Source: Bacteroidia bacterium
GTDB lineage: Bacteria > Bacteroidota > Bacteroidia > AKYH767-A > OLB10
Length of the DNA: 64,000 nucleotides
Assembly (NCBI GenBank): GCA_016788165.1
Contig: JAEUTH010000038.1
Coordinates: 1-64,000, forward strand
Direction of reading: 5' to 3'
Shown here: positions 17,752 to 26,209 of the stretch, piece after piece
Numbering within the stretch: the stretch's first letter is position 1
How the letters are laid out: each line of letters starts with the position of its first letter
Made by a program: the position numbers and the translations under genes
The notes under the pieces: generated by a model
Databases searched by the model: none
Told to the model about the DNA's origin: nothing
What the model saw: only the letters and a program-made list of their open reading frames with translations

Positions 17752-19899
17752 TTACTTAAGATGTTGGTTAAAGTAATCGGTTATTTTTTGAAACAAATGT
17801 GGTCGGTCTTTGCCGGTAACATTGTGTAAATGGCCTGGATACATAAAATAATCAACCTGTTTGCCTGCATCCACACAGGCTTTTACAAAATTAATACTGT
17901 GTTGCCATACCACCACATCATCGCTTGTCCCATGTATAAGCATCAGGTGGCCTTTAAGTTTATCAACCTGTTTGGTTAAATTATTGGCATCGTAACCGGC
18001 CTTGTTGTTTTGCGGAGTATCCATATATCGCTCGGTGTACATTACTTCGTAAAAGCTCCAGTCAATAACGGGTCCACCGGCTACGGCTGCTTTAAACACA
18101 TCAGGGTTTTGCAACATCATGTAAGTAGTCATAAACCCACCATAACTCCATCCATATATACCCATGCGATTGGCATCAACATAAGGTAATGATTTTAAGT
18201 AGGCCACACCTGCCATCTGGTCTTGCAGCTCAATTGTACCTAATTGCCTGAAAGTAGCTTGTTCGAAAGCCAATCCGCGATTGGCACTTCCGCGGCCATC
18301 AACTGAAAAAACAACATATCCGTTATCGGCCATGTATTGAAACCAGTAATCGCCACCACCGTTCCAGCTATTAAATATGAGCTGCACATTGGGGCCATTG
18401 TATTGGTAAACAATTACCGGATATTTTTTTGTTGAATCGAATGGAATTGGGTTGAATTGACGGCAGTGTAAATCGGTACCATCGGCTGCTTTAATCGTAA
18501 ATAGTTTAACAGGTGTGGTGTAATAATCTTTAAGTGGATTGGGTGCTATGAGCAGGTACTGAGTTTTGTTTCCTTTTTCGGCATCGCTTACCAAAATTTC
18601 GCGTGGCGATACGGTGCTTGTAAAATCGTCAATAAAATAGGTGTAATTATCATTCATGGTTATACGATGTGTGCCATTGGCATCGGTTAGTTTTAGTTTG
18701 CGATTTGCTTTAAGGTGATAGCTATATAAATCGCGGTTTAGGGCACCGGTTTCTGTAGAGATGAAAAATATTTTTTCGCCCTTTTTATCGAAGCCTAAAA
18801 CATCGGTAACAACAAAGGGTCCTTTGGTTAACTGCTTTTTTAACTTACCATCAATGTCATACAAATACAGATGATTAAAACCATCGCGCTCGCTTTGCCA
18901 AACAAATTGTTTGTCGTTACCGGTTACAAACAACATGGTATGTTTTGGTTGCACATACTTGTCGCTTTTCTCTTCGAACAGTGTTTTTACAAAGTTGCCT
19001 GATGTTACATCATAAGCATTAAGTTGCATTACATTTTGATCGCGGTTTACTATGGCTATGTAAATTGTTTTTTCATCGGGACTCCAACTGATGTTGGTTA
19101 AATACTGCTCGGCATCACCGGTGGTTTTTATAGCCCAGGATTTGCGTTGTTGCACATCAAAAACATGTAAAGTTACCTCATGGCTTTTTGCACCTGCCAT
19201 TGGGTATTTAATTAAATTAGCTTGTGCCGGTTGTTTGGTAAAATCAATTATAGGATAATCGGTAACCATGGTTTCGTCCATGCGGTAGTATGCTAAATAC
19301 CTGCCGGTACTACTCCAAAAAGTGCCTTTGTGTATGCCAAATTCGTTACGGTGTACGCTTTGTCCGTTTACAATATGTTTATTGCTATCGGCTGTAACGG
19401 CTACTTTTTCATACCCTATATTTATATACAAATTATTGGCTAAAGTATATGCTGTATTTTTATTGGTTGCCACATCCATGTTAGCAGCATCGGTTGGCAG
19501 TTTTGGGTTTTGTACCGTATGCAATGCCAAATTACTTTTGGTAATTACTACATCGTTATCAGCCACCGTAAAAGTAGCTTGGTTACTGTTAAGCCACTTT
19601 AATGCCGGCAATGTTTTTAATGTATCTAACTGTTGCTCTCTAAGTTTTTCATTAAGCGCTAACAAGGTTAGCCAGTCCTCGTTCTTTTTACTATCGGCAT
19701 TACCAATAACAAAACGTTCGGCACCATCGGCTGCTGCATAAATAAACTGATCGGTATCTTTTATCCATTGTAAATGTTTAAGCCTTTTAGGCCCTAAGGT
19801 GGTACGTTGTTTCGATACGGCTTCTTCTATGGTTAAATGTTTGGTTTGCGCCCAACTGTTAGTGGCAATTATTAATGCAATAAATAAAAGTGCTTTCAT
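17752..19899 (-). CDS. DPP-IV-like S9 serine peptidase
   Basis: A secreted or periplasmic dipeptidyl peptidase that probably removes Xaa-Pro dipeptides from the N-terminus of peptides. It has 715 residues with signal peptide MKALLFIALIIATNSWAQ. An eight-bladed DPPIV_N propeller (about 40-470) is followed by the alpha/beta-hydrolase domain (about 490-715). The nucleophile is in GWSYGGFMT (Ser585), the acid is in GTSDDVV (Asp660/661), and the catalytic histidine is in YPGHLHNV (His690 or His692). A substrate-binding acidic pair is suggested by YYRMDETMVTDYP in the propeller. It fits peptide scavenging together with the M36 protease nearby. The 232-bp gap to hppA shows no hairpin. Confidence 0.92.
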   Translation of the reverse strand: MKALLFIALIIATNSWAQTKHLTIEEAVSKQRTTLGPKRLKHLQWIKDTDQFIYAAADGAERFVIGNADSKKNEDWLTLLALNEKLREQQLDTLKTLPALKWLNSNQATFTVADNDVVITKSNLALHTVQNPKLPTDAANMDVATNKNTAYTLANNLYINIGYEKVAVTADSNKHIVNGQSVHRNEFGIHKGTFWSSTGRYLAYYRMDETMVTDYPIIDFTKQPAQANLIKYPMAGAKSHEVTLHVFDVQQRKSWAIKTTGDAEQYLTNISWSPDEKTIYIAIVNRDQNVMQLNAYDVTSGNFVKTLFEEKSDKYVQPKHTMLFVTGNDKQFVWQSERDGFNHLYLYDIDGKLKKQLTKGPFVVTDVLGFDKKGEKIFFISTETGALNRDLYSYHLKANRKLKLTDANGTHRITMNDNYTYFIDDFTSTVSPREILVSDAEKGNKTQYLLIAPNPLKDYYTTPVKLFTIKAADGTDLHCRQFNPIPFDSTKKYPVIVYQYNGPNVQLIFNSWNGGGDYWFQYMADNGYVVFSVDGRGSANRGLAFEQATFRQLGTIELQDQMAGVAYLKSLPYVDANRMGIYGWSYGGFMTTYMMLQNPDVFKAAVAGGPVIDWSFYEVMYTERYMDTPQNNKAGYDANNLTKQVDKLKGHLMLIHGTSDDVVVWQHSINFVKACVDAGKQVDYFMYPGHLHNVTGKDRPHLFQKITDYFNQHLK

Positions 19900-20077
19900 G
19901 CTTTTTGTTTTTTATGCTTATTCGTTTTTCCGCTTTTGTCAGGCTTTTACTGCCCTAAACAACTTTAAATTAAGCCTGCGTAAGTATTACATTTTTTTGA
20001 GAAGCCATAGCTGACAATACTTAACATTTGCATAAATTTTATCTTCTTTGCGCGCCTTATTAAAGGCTTATACCTGA

Positions 20078-21502
20078 ATGGTTTTTAGCAGCAGTTTATT
20101 TTTAGTTTACTTTTTACCACTTTTTTTATTGGTGTATTACGCAGCAGCGCGGCCCTATAAAAATGGCGTGTTGCTGGTGTTTAGTGTTTTGTTTTATGCA
20201 TGGGGTGCACCCAAATTTATTTTTGTGTTGTTGGGCACTACCCTGCTCGATTTTTTTCTGGTACAATGGATGGACCGTACCACCAACCAACGATGGCGTA
20301 AAATTGCACTATGCATAAGTGTGGGCATTAATATAAGCCTGCTCTTTTATTTTAAGTACTGCAACTTTTTTATCGAAACCATAAATGATGTTTTGCATAC
20401 AGCAGGCATAGGGCCCATAAAATTGTTGCAGGTAGTAATGCCTATTGGTATATCGTTTTACACTTTCGAAACCATTACTTATGTAGTAGATGTTTACAGG
20501 CGCATACACAAGCCGCTAACTAATTTTTGGGATTACCAAACCTACATCATCCTTTTCCCGAAACTTATTGCCGGGCCCATTATTCGTTACCATGATATTG
20601 CCGATAGTATAACCAACCGCAGTGCCCAAGAAACCATTGATAATAAACTTTTGGGTTTTTATCGTTTTTGTTTGGGCCTTGGTAAAAAAGTATTGGTGGC
20701 TAATGCTGTTGGTGCTTATGCCGATGATGTGTTTGGAACAGAAATAAGCCAACAGCATAGTTTAACTGCATGGGCAGGTTTATTGTGTTATACCATGCAA
20801 ATTTATTTCGACTTTTCGGGCTATAGCGATATGGCAATTGGTTTGGGTAAAATGATGGGTTTTACCTTTCCCGAAAATTTTAATAATCCATATACATCAC
20901 AAAGTATAACTGAATTTTGGCGCAGGTGGCACATCACCTTAGGTGCGTGGATGCGAAATTACTTATACATTCCATTAGGCGGTAACCGTGTAAGTAATGG
21001 ACGGTTGTACTTTAATTTATGGCTGGTTTTTTTAGCCTCAGGGTTATGGCATGGTGCTTCATGGAACTTTGTAATTTGGGGTGCCTATCATGGTGCATTT
21101 TTAATATTAGATCGTATTTTTTTACTTGATTTTTATAAGAAAACAGGCCGGTTAATAAGTACCGCTTTAACGTTGCTTTGGGTAATGATTGGCTGGGTGT
21201 TTTTCAGATGCGAAACCTTGCCACAAGCCATTGCATTTATTAAACAATTGTTTGCCTTTAATACAAGCCATGCAGCGGCTTTGCCCGATATGTTTACTGC
21301 TGCCTGGCTGATAGTTGCTTGTGTCTTGGCTTTGTTTGTATGCATGCCATTTGGCCAGAAACTGCAAGATAACCTATATGGTAACAGTTACACAGTTACA
21401 CGTCATTTGATTGTTGCAATAATTTGTGCTTTGCTTTTTATATGGTGCCTGTCGGTTATTACGGCATCAAACTTTAATCCGTTTATTTATTTCAGATTTT
21501 AA
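20078..21502 (+). CDS. MBOAT family O-acyltransferase (AlgI-like), copy 1
   Basis: A multi-pass inner-membrane acyltransferase that transfers acyl groups, usually acetyl, across the membrane to a glycan. It has 474 residues and about 10-12 TM segments. The typical opening MVFSSSLFLVYFLPLF and the block YAWGAPKFIFV are followed by FDFSGYSDMAIGLGKMMGF (245-262), FWRRWHITLGAWMRNY (280-295) and the catalytic histidine in SGLWHGASW (His325). It starts the plus-strand operon MBOAT / SGNH / beta-sandwich protein / GT-C, with zero bases to the next gene. It faces a second MBOAT (24776-26203) in convergent orientation, and parts of the two genes are nearly identical at DNA level. Confidence 0.93.
   Translation: MVFSSSLFLVYFLPLFLLVYYAAARPYKNGVLLVFSVLFYAWGAPKFIFVLLGTTLLDFFLVQWMDRTTNQRWRKIALCISVGINISLLFYFKYCNFFIETINDVLHTAGIGPIKLLQVVMPIGISFYTFETITYVVDVYRRIHKPLTNFWDYQTYIILFPKLIAGPIIRYHDIADSITNRSAQETIDNKLLGFYRFCLGLGKKVLVANAVGAYADDVFGTEISQQHSLTAWAGLLCYTMQIYFDFSGYSDMAIGLGKMMGFTFPENFNNPYTSQSITEFWRRWHITLGAWMRNYLYIPLGGNRVSNGRLYFNLWLVFLASGLWHGASWNFVIWGAYHGAFLILDRIFLLDFYKKTGRLISTALTLLWVMIGWVFFRCETLPQAIAFIKQLFAFNTSHAAALPDMFTAAWLIVACVLALFVCMPFGQKLQDNLYGNSYTVTRHLIVAIICALLFIWCLSVITASNFNPFIYFRF
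20789..20932 (+). repeat. Inverted repeat arm 1, inside MBOAT copy 1
   Basis: These 144 bp match the inverted segment 25349-25492 in MBOAT copy 2 with only four mismatches by eye (20851, 20866, 20909, 20913). A second near-identical block covers about 21004-21053 with one mismatch in 50. Sequence between and outside these blocks is clearly diverged, which is the pattern expected of gene conversion. Confidence 0.8.
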
Positions 21503-22810
21503 ATGGAGCGCACAATTAAACAACTGATTTTTATTGCCCTGATGCTGATTTTTATTTGCATTCATGTGCAAGGCTTGTTTCATATAAAATACGAATTTCC
21601 ATTACATGGCGGAGTAGTGTATGCCGGTAAACCTACCTTAAACAAAAACAAGTGGCTGGATGGCAGCTATCAGGCCGAAGCCGAAAAATATTTTAATGAG
21701 CAATTTGGTTTTAGAAGTACCCTGGTAAGGTTGCGTAATCAAATGGACTATAGTTTGTTTAAAAAAGTAAATGCCAATGGTGCCATTATTGGCAAACAAA
21801 ACTATTTGTATGAGCACAACTACATTAAAGCATATTACGGTGCCGATGCCATAACCGATAGCTTATTGATTGATCAGGTTAAAAAATTAAAGTACATACA
21901 GGAAGCACTGCAACAAAAAGGCATTTTGTTTACGGTAATTTTTGCACCGGGCAAAGCCGCATTTTATCCGGAGTTTATACCCGATAATTTAAAACCCAAT
22001 ACCTATCACACCACCAACATCGAGCGTTACTTATATCAGTGTAAAAGCCTATCGGTAAACCACATTAATCTACACAGTTGGTTTAATTATTTAAAAAACA
22101 AATCGCCCTATCCATTGTACTCAAAATATGGCATACACTGGAGCGAATATGGCCGCAATCTGGCTGCCGACTCAATAATTAATTACGTTTCAACTAAATT
22201 ACAACAACCACTGCCCCATTTTAGTTTTGGCAAACCCTATACATCAACAGTTATGCAAGGTGTTGATAATGATATTGCCGATGGCATGAATTTGCTTTTT
22301 AAAATGCCTGAACAAACAATGGCTTATCAAACCATTTCAGTTGATAAAAAACCAAACGATGTACAACCCAAGCTACTTACAGTAGCTGATAGTTATTGGT
22401 GGCAAATGTTTAACATTCATATTTCAGAACACATTTTTAGCAATGGCAAGTTTTTATTTTACAACCGCGAGTGCCATACCGAAAACCAACCCATGCAAGA
22501 TGTTGGTATGCTAAACCTTAAGGCCGAAGTATTAAACAGCAACGTAGTTTTATTATTGGCAACCGATGCCAATTTACCTAACCTAGGTTGGGGCTTTATA
22601 AATAATTTATACAAAGACCTAACTACGTATAGCGATACCGATAAGTGGGCAAATGCCGATTATATAAATCGCGTTAACAGCATGAAAGCTTACATTAAAA
22701 CACAGGCAGATTGGTATAATGGTGTTGTAAAACAGGCACAAGAAAAAAATATCAGTGTTGACAGTATGCTAACCATTAATGCAGCATTTACTGTTGACCA
22801 ACAGAAATAG
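21503..22810 (+). CDS. AlgJ/AlgX-like SGNH acetyltransferase-associated protein, copy 1
   Basis: The protein has 435 residues with one N-terminal TM/signal anchor (about 7-28) and a periplasmic domain. It shows the AlgX/AlgJ pattern: KNKWLDGSYQAEAEKYFNEQFGFR near the start, GKQNYLYEHNYI, the block FTVIFAPGKAAFYPE, the SGNH histidine in KYGIHWSEYG, and the serine block LLTVADSYWW. In AlgJ/AlgX the histidine sits in a D-x-H-W motif; here the Asp position is Gly. The predicted role is to take the acyl group passed by the MBOAT partner and place it on an exported glycan. The ATG follows the MBOAT stop directly (TAAATG), strong evidence for co-translation. Confidence 0.8.
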   Translation: MERTIKQLIFIALMLIFICIHVQGLFHIKYEFPLHGGVVYAGKPTLNKNKWLDGSYQAEAEKYFNEQFGFRSTLVRLRNQMDYSLFKKVNANGAIIGKQNYLYEHNYIKAYYGADAITDSLLIDQVKKLKYIQEALQQKGILFTVIFAPGKAAFYPEFIPDNLKPNTYHTTNIERYLYQCKSLSVNHINLHSWFNYLKNKSPYPLYSKYGIHWSEYGRNLAADSIINYVSTKLQQPLPHFSFGKPYTSTVMQGVDNDIADGMNLLFKMPEQTMAYQTISVDKKPNDVQPKLLTVADSYWWQMFNIHISEHIFSNGKFLFYNRECHTENQPMQDVGMLNLKAEVLNSNVVLLLATDANLPNLGWGFINNLYKDLTTYSDTDKWANADYINRVNSMKAYIKTQADWYNGVVKQAQEKNISVDSMLTINAAFTVDQQK

Positions 22811-22829
22811 AATCAGAAAATTAAATCAA

Positions 22830-23378
22830 ATGAAAAAAATAAGCAAAGCGTTTATCATTTTATGCATACCTGTATTGTTGGGCATGTTATTTTATAAGTG
22901 CAGTTCAACCGAAACAAAAACCGATGCTTGGGATTATGAAACAAACTACGACCAGTACTTTGGTTTTGTTCCCGATGATTTTAGAGTTATAAAAACAGAC
23001 GATGCACACAGTGGAAAATTCGTAACAAAAATGGATACCGCTTTTCCATTTAGTTTAACATTGGTTAAAAACTTTGGCCAACTAACCAATAAGAAAGCCA
23101 AAGCGGTTGAAGTACAAACCTGGGCCAAATGTGCAGTTGCAAATGCACCTGTTTTTATTGTAGTTAGTATGGAATACCCGGGCAACCCTACACCTGTTTA
23201 TTATGAGTTTTTTGATGCAACCACTGCTATGAAAGATGCAAACACCTGGACAAAATTAAATGCCACTTTTTACCTGCCTAAAACCATTGACCCTAATATT
23301 TCGTTTAAAGCATTTGTTTGGAATAAAGGCCAAACCATTGCTTATGCCGATGACTTTGCTTTACGTTTTGTTGAGTAA
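22830..23378 (+). CDS. Membrane-anchored protein, predicted beta-sandwich (CBM-like)
   Basis: The protein has 182 residues from the ATG at 22830; a start at 22779 would overlap the previous gene and adds no signal. The N-terminus is one hydrophobic helix (AFIILCIPVLLGMLFY) followed by KCSSTE. The Cys has Lys in front, so this is not a canonical lipobox and a simple anchor is more likely. The rest is beta-rich: SGKFVTKMD, AKAVEVQTWAKC, FIVVSMEY, WTKLNATFYLP and the closing strand AYADDFALRFVE resemble a carbohydrate-binding jelly-roll (CBM4_9-like), an inference from pattern only. It lies 19 bp after the SGNH gene and 12 bp before the GT-C gene, so it probably works with the same glycan. Confidence 0.6.
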   Translation: MKKISKAFIILCIPVLLGMLFYKCSSTETKTDAWDYETNYDQYFGFVPDDFRVIKTDDAHSGKFVTKMDTAFPFSLTLVKNFGQLTNKKAKAVEVQTWAKCAVANAPVFIVVSMEYPGNPTPVYYEFFDATTAMKDANTWTKLNATFYLPKTIDPNISFKAFVWNKGQTIAYADDFALRFVE

Positions 23379-23390
23379 CACTTACTATAC

Positions 23391-24755
23391 ATGCGCAATA
23401 ATAGTTATTCCATATTAGTTATCGTTTTTATAGCATTGGCAATTATAAGAGCGGATGTTAAAGACGCTTTTTGGAAAATAAATTTTGTAATAACAGCTGA
23501 TATGATTGGCTATTACGAATATTTGCCTGCTACCATAATTCATCAGGATGCAACACTACAGTTTTTAAAAGATACCACCATTGCTAATTACAAACGCTAT
23601 CAGCATGTGCCAATGGCTAATGGCAACTTATTAAATAAATTTAGTTGTGGGGTAGCCATTATGCAAGCACCGTTTTTTGCATTGGCACATGGCATGGCAC
23701 CAATTTTAAATCAACAGCAAGACGGTTGGAGTGATATTTATGAAATAATGGTATTGGTTGCAGGTGCATTTTACTTTGTAATGGGATTGGTGCTGCTACG
23801 CAAATTGCTTTTAAACTATTTCAACGACTTCTATGTAGCTATTGCATTACTCACTGTATATTTTGGCACCAATGCCATTTTATACACTACTGCACAAGCT
23901 GGCATGTCGCATGCATATTCGTTTTTTTTGTTTGCTGCTTTTATGTTGCTTACATGTAAGTGGTATGATAAACCAACACTACTAAAAACTGCAGGCTTGG
24001 GAATTGTGGCCGGCTTGATTTTTCTGATACGGCCTACCAATGCAATTTCGTTTTTATTCTTTATCGGATATGACGTTTACACAAAAGATTTATTAAAAGC
24101 ACGCATAAAATTTCTGACACAAAATTTAAAGTCTATTTTTTTATTGGCTTTGGTTGCCGTAGCAGTAATGATACCGCAATGGATTATTTGGAAAAACATT
24201 TCGGGCAGTTACTTTTTCTACAGCTACATTGGCGAGTCGTTTTTCTTTTTACAACCTCAATTTTTTTCGTCATTGTTCTCATACCGTAATGGCTGGCTTA
24301 TTTATTCGCCATTAGCTGCATTGGGCTTGGCAGGCTTGTTTTTACTTAAAAAATATGCAAGGCCTGTAGCTACTGTTTTTCCGATTATAATTGTATTGAT
24401 GCTGTATGTAATTACCAGTTGGTGGTGTTGGTGGTATGTAGGTTTTGGCAATCGTGCATTTGTTGAAATGCAGGCACTTTTAGCTTTTGGTTATGCGGCT
24501 TTGTTTACCTGGCTCAGCCAAAAAAACAGATGGCTATCGTACCTGCTATACGTTGTTTGTTTTTTTGGGTTTTATCTCAATAGCTTTCAATGCCATCAAT
24601 ACAAATACGGACTCATACATTGGGATGCTATGACTGCCGATGCATACAAAGCGATATTTTTACAGGATAGCAAACCACCGGGATATGACTACTTGCTTAG
24701 CGCGCCTGATTATCAACAAACCTTAGTTAAGCGCGAGCCTTTTTTCTATCAATAA
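23391..24755 (+). CDS. Multi-TM GT-C-like membrane protein (ArnT/PMT type)
   Basis: The protein has 454 residues and about 10-11 membrane segments. The acidic first loop after TM1 (ITADMIGYYEYLP) and the long exposed loop near residues 35-95 fit the GT-C fold of polyprenyl-phosphate-sugar glycosyltransferases (family 39 style). YFGTNAILYTTAQAGMSHAY and LIRPTNAISFLFF are typical mid-protein blocks. The donor and acceptor cannot be read from the sequence. It is the last gene of the plus-strand acyltransferase operon and ends 20 bp from the stop of the convergent MBOAT copy 2; no clear terminator separates them. Confidence 0.65.
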   Translation: MRNNSYSILVIVFIALAIIRADVKDAFWKINFVITADMIGYYEYLPATIIHQDATLQFLKDTTIANYKRYQHVPMANGNLLNKFSCGVAIMQAPFFALAHGMAPILNQQQDGWSDIYEIMVLVAGAFYFVMGLVLLRKLLLNYFNDFYVAIALLTVYFGTNAILYTTAQAGMSHAYSFFLFAAFMLLTCKWYDKPTLLKTAGLGIVAGLIFLIRPTNAISFLFFIGYDVYTKDLLKARIKFLTQNLKSIFLLALVAVAVMIPQWIIWKNISGSYFFYSYIGESFFFLQPQFFSSLFSYRNGWLIYSPLAALGLAGLFLLKKYARPVATVFPIIIVLMLYVITSWWCWWYVGFGNRAFVEMQALLAFGYAALFTWLSQKNRWLSYLLYVVCFFGFYLNSFQCHQYKYGLIHWDAMTADAYKAIFLQDSKPPGYDYLLSAPDYQQTLVKREPFFYQ

Positions 24756-24775
24756 TTGCTTACAACAACTTAGGT

Positions 24776-26203
24776 TTAAAACCTGAAATAGATAAAAGGA
24801 TTAAAGCTCGAACCTAAGATGGCTGTTGCAGAAATAAACAAAAGTATTGCCGATACGCATGTCATAAACAAATGACGTTTAACGGTGTAGTTACCAAAAA
24901 ATATACGGTGCTGCAATTTTTGTCCCTTTACCGGCAAAACAAAAAATGAAAAAATAATTGCCACTAATAAAGTGGACCAAAAGTCGAAAACCGGAAATTG
25001 TAATGGGGCATTAAAATTAAATGCATACATCTTTTTTAAAAATACTGCTGCCACGCCAAAATCTTCGATTCGAAAAACCACCCAACCCGTAAGTACAATT
25101 ACAAAAGTTATAATCATAGATGGGATGCGACCAATGTTGTTGTAAAATTTTGACAACCCTGCACGTTCTAAAACTAAAAACAAACCATGATAGCATCCCC
25201 AAAAAATAAAACTCCACGATGCGCCATGCCATAACCCTGAGGCTAAAAAAACCAGCCATAAATTAAAATACAAACGGCCTGTGCTACTTACTTTATTGCC
25301 TCCTAATGGTATGTAAAGGTAATTACGCATCCAGGCACCCAGGGTTATATGCCACCTGCGCCAAAATTCAGTTATATTTTGCGATGTATATGGATTATTA
25401 AAATTTTCGGGAAATGTAAAACCCATCATCTTACCCAAACCAATTGCCATATCGCTATAGCCCGAAAAGTCGAAATAAATTTGCATGGTATATGCCAATG
25501 CAGCCAACCATGCCGTTAATGTACTTACCGTAGCTGCATCTAAACCATAAATCTGATCGGCATACATGCCCATTGTATTTGCAATAATTACCTTTTTTGC
25601 CAAGCCTAAAACAAAACGATAGAAGCCGGTTAAAACATGGTCAATTGTAGTAGTACTTCGCCTGTCATTTATTTGATCGGCAAGTTCGTGAAACCTGATT
25701 ATAGGCCCGGCAATTAATTTGGGAAAAAGAATAATGTATAACTGATACTCCCAAAAATTTTTCAATGGCTTATGTACACGTCTGTAAACATCAACCACAT
25801 AAGTCATGGTTTCGAAAGTGTAAAACGATATACCAATGGGCAGTATCAGTTTAGTCCAATGTATTTGATTAAAGCCAATACCGGCCAACAATACATTTAC
25901 ATTTTCGATAAAAAAATTTGAATACTTAAAATAAATCAACAAGCCTAAATTAATGCAAACCGAAAACACCAATAATATTTTACGATGCCATTCGGTTTTG
26001 GTGGCATCCATTTTTTGCACCAGAAAAAAATCGAGCAGCGTGGTGCCAATTATTACAAAAATAAATTTGGGCGCACCCCATGCATAAAACAAAGCACTAC
26101 CCAATAGTATAACTACATTTTTCCATTTCTGCCGCACCAAATAATAGCATGCAAAAAACAGGGGCATAAAAGCAAAAAGAAAAATGCTGCTGCTAAAAAT
26201 CAT
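24776..26203 (-). CDS. MBOAT family O-acyltransferase (AlgI-like), copy 2
   Basis: The protein has 475 residues with the same architecture as copy 1: MIFSSSIFLFAFMPLFF, YAWGAPKFIFV, FDFSGYSDMAIGLGKMMGF, FWRRWHITLGAWMRNY and SGLWHGASW with the catalytic histidine. Middle blocks are almost identical to copy 1 in protein and DNA, whereas the N- and C-terminal segments are diverged. The gene is the last of a minus-strand run (GT-C / SGNH / MBOAT) and starts 6 bp after the SGNH stop. Having separate SGNH partners suggests that each MBOAT serves its own acceptor or position. Confidence 0.93.
   Translation of the reverse strand: MIFSSSIFLFAFMPLFFACYYLVRQKWKNVVILLGSALFYAWGAPKFIFVIIGTTLLDFFLVQKMDATKTEWHRKILLVFSVCINLGLLIYFKYSNFFIENVNVLLAGIGFNQIHWTKLILPIGISFYTFETMTYVVDVYRRVHKPLKNFWEYQLYIILFPKLIAGPIIRFHELADQINDRRSTTTIDHVLTGFYRFVLGLAKKVIIANTMGMYADQIYGLDAATVSTLTAWLAALAYTMQIYFDFSGYSDMAIGLGKMMGFTFPENFNNPYTSQNITEFWRRWHITLGAWMRNYLYIPLGGNKVSSTGRLYFNLWLVFLASGLWHGASWSFIFWGCYHGLFLVLERAGLSKFYNNIGRIPSMIITFVIVLTGWVVFRIEDFGVAAVFLKKMYAFNFNAPLQFPVFDFWSTLLVAIIFSFFVLPVKGQKLQHRIFFGNYTVKRHLFMTCVSAILLFISATAILGSSFNPFIYFRF
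25349..25492 (-). repeat. Inverted repeat arm 2, inside MBOAT copy 2
   Basis: Reverse complement partner of 20789-20932 (four mismatches in 144 bp by eye). The arms are about 4.4 kb apart in opposite orientation, so recombination between them would invert the intervening segment. Confidence 0.8.
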
Positions 26204-26209
26204 GATAGT

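Noticed and set aside
20054-20067. Small palindrome GCCTT-ATTA-AAGGC upstream of MBOAT copy 1
   Set aside because: The 5-bp stem has no T tract and no known motif; likely chance.
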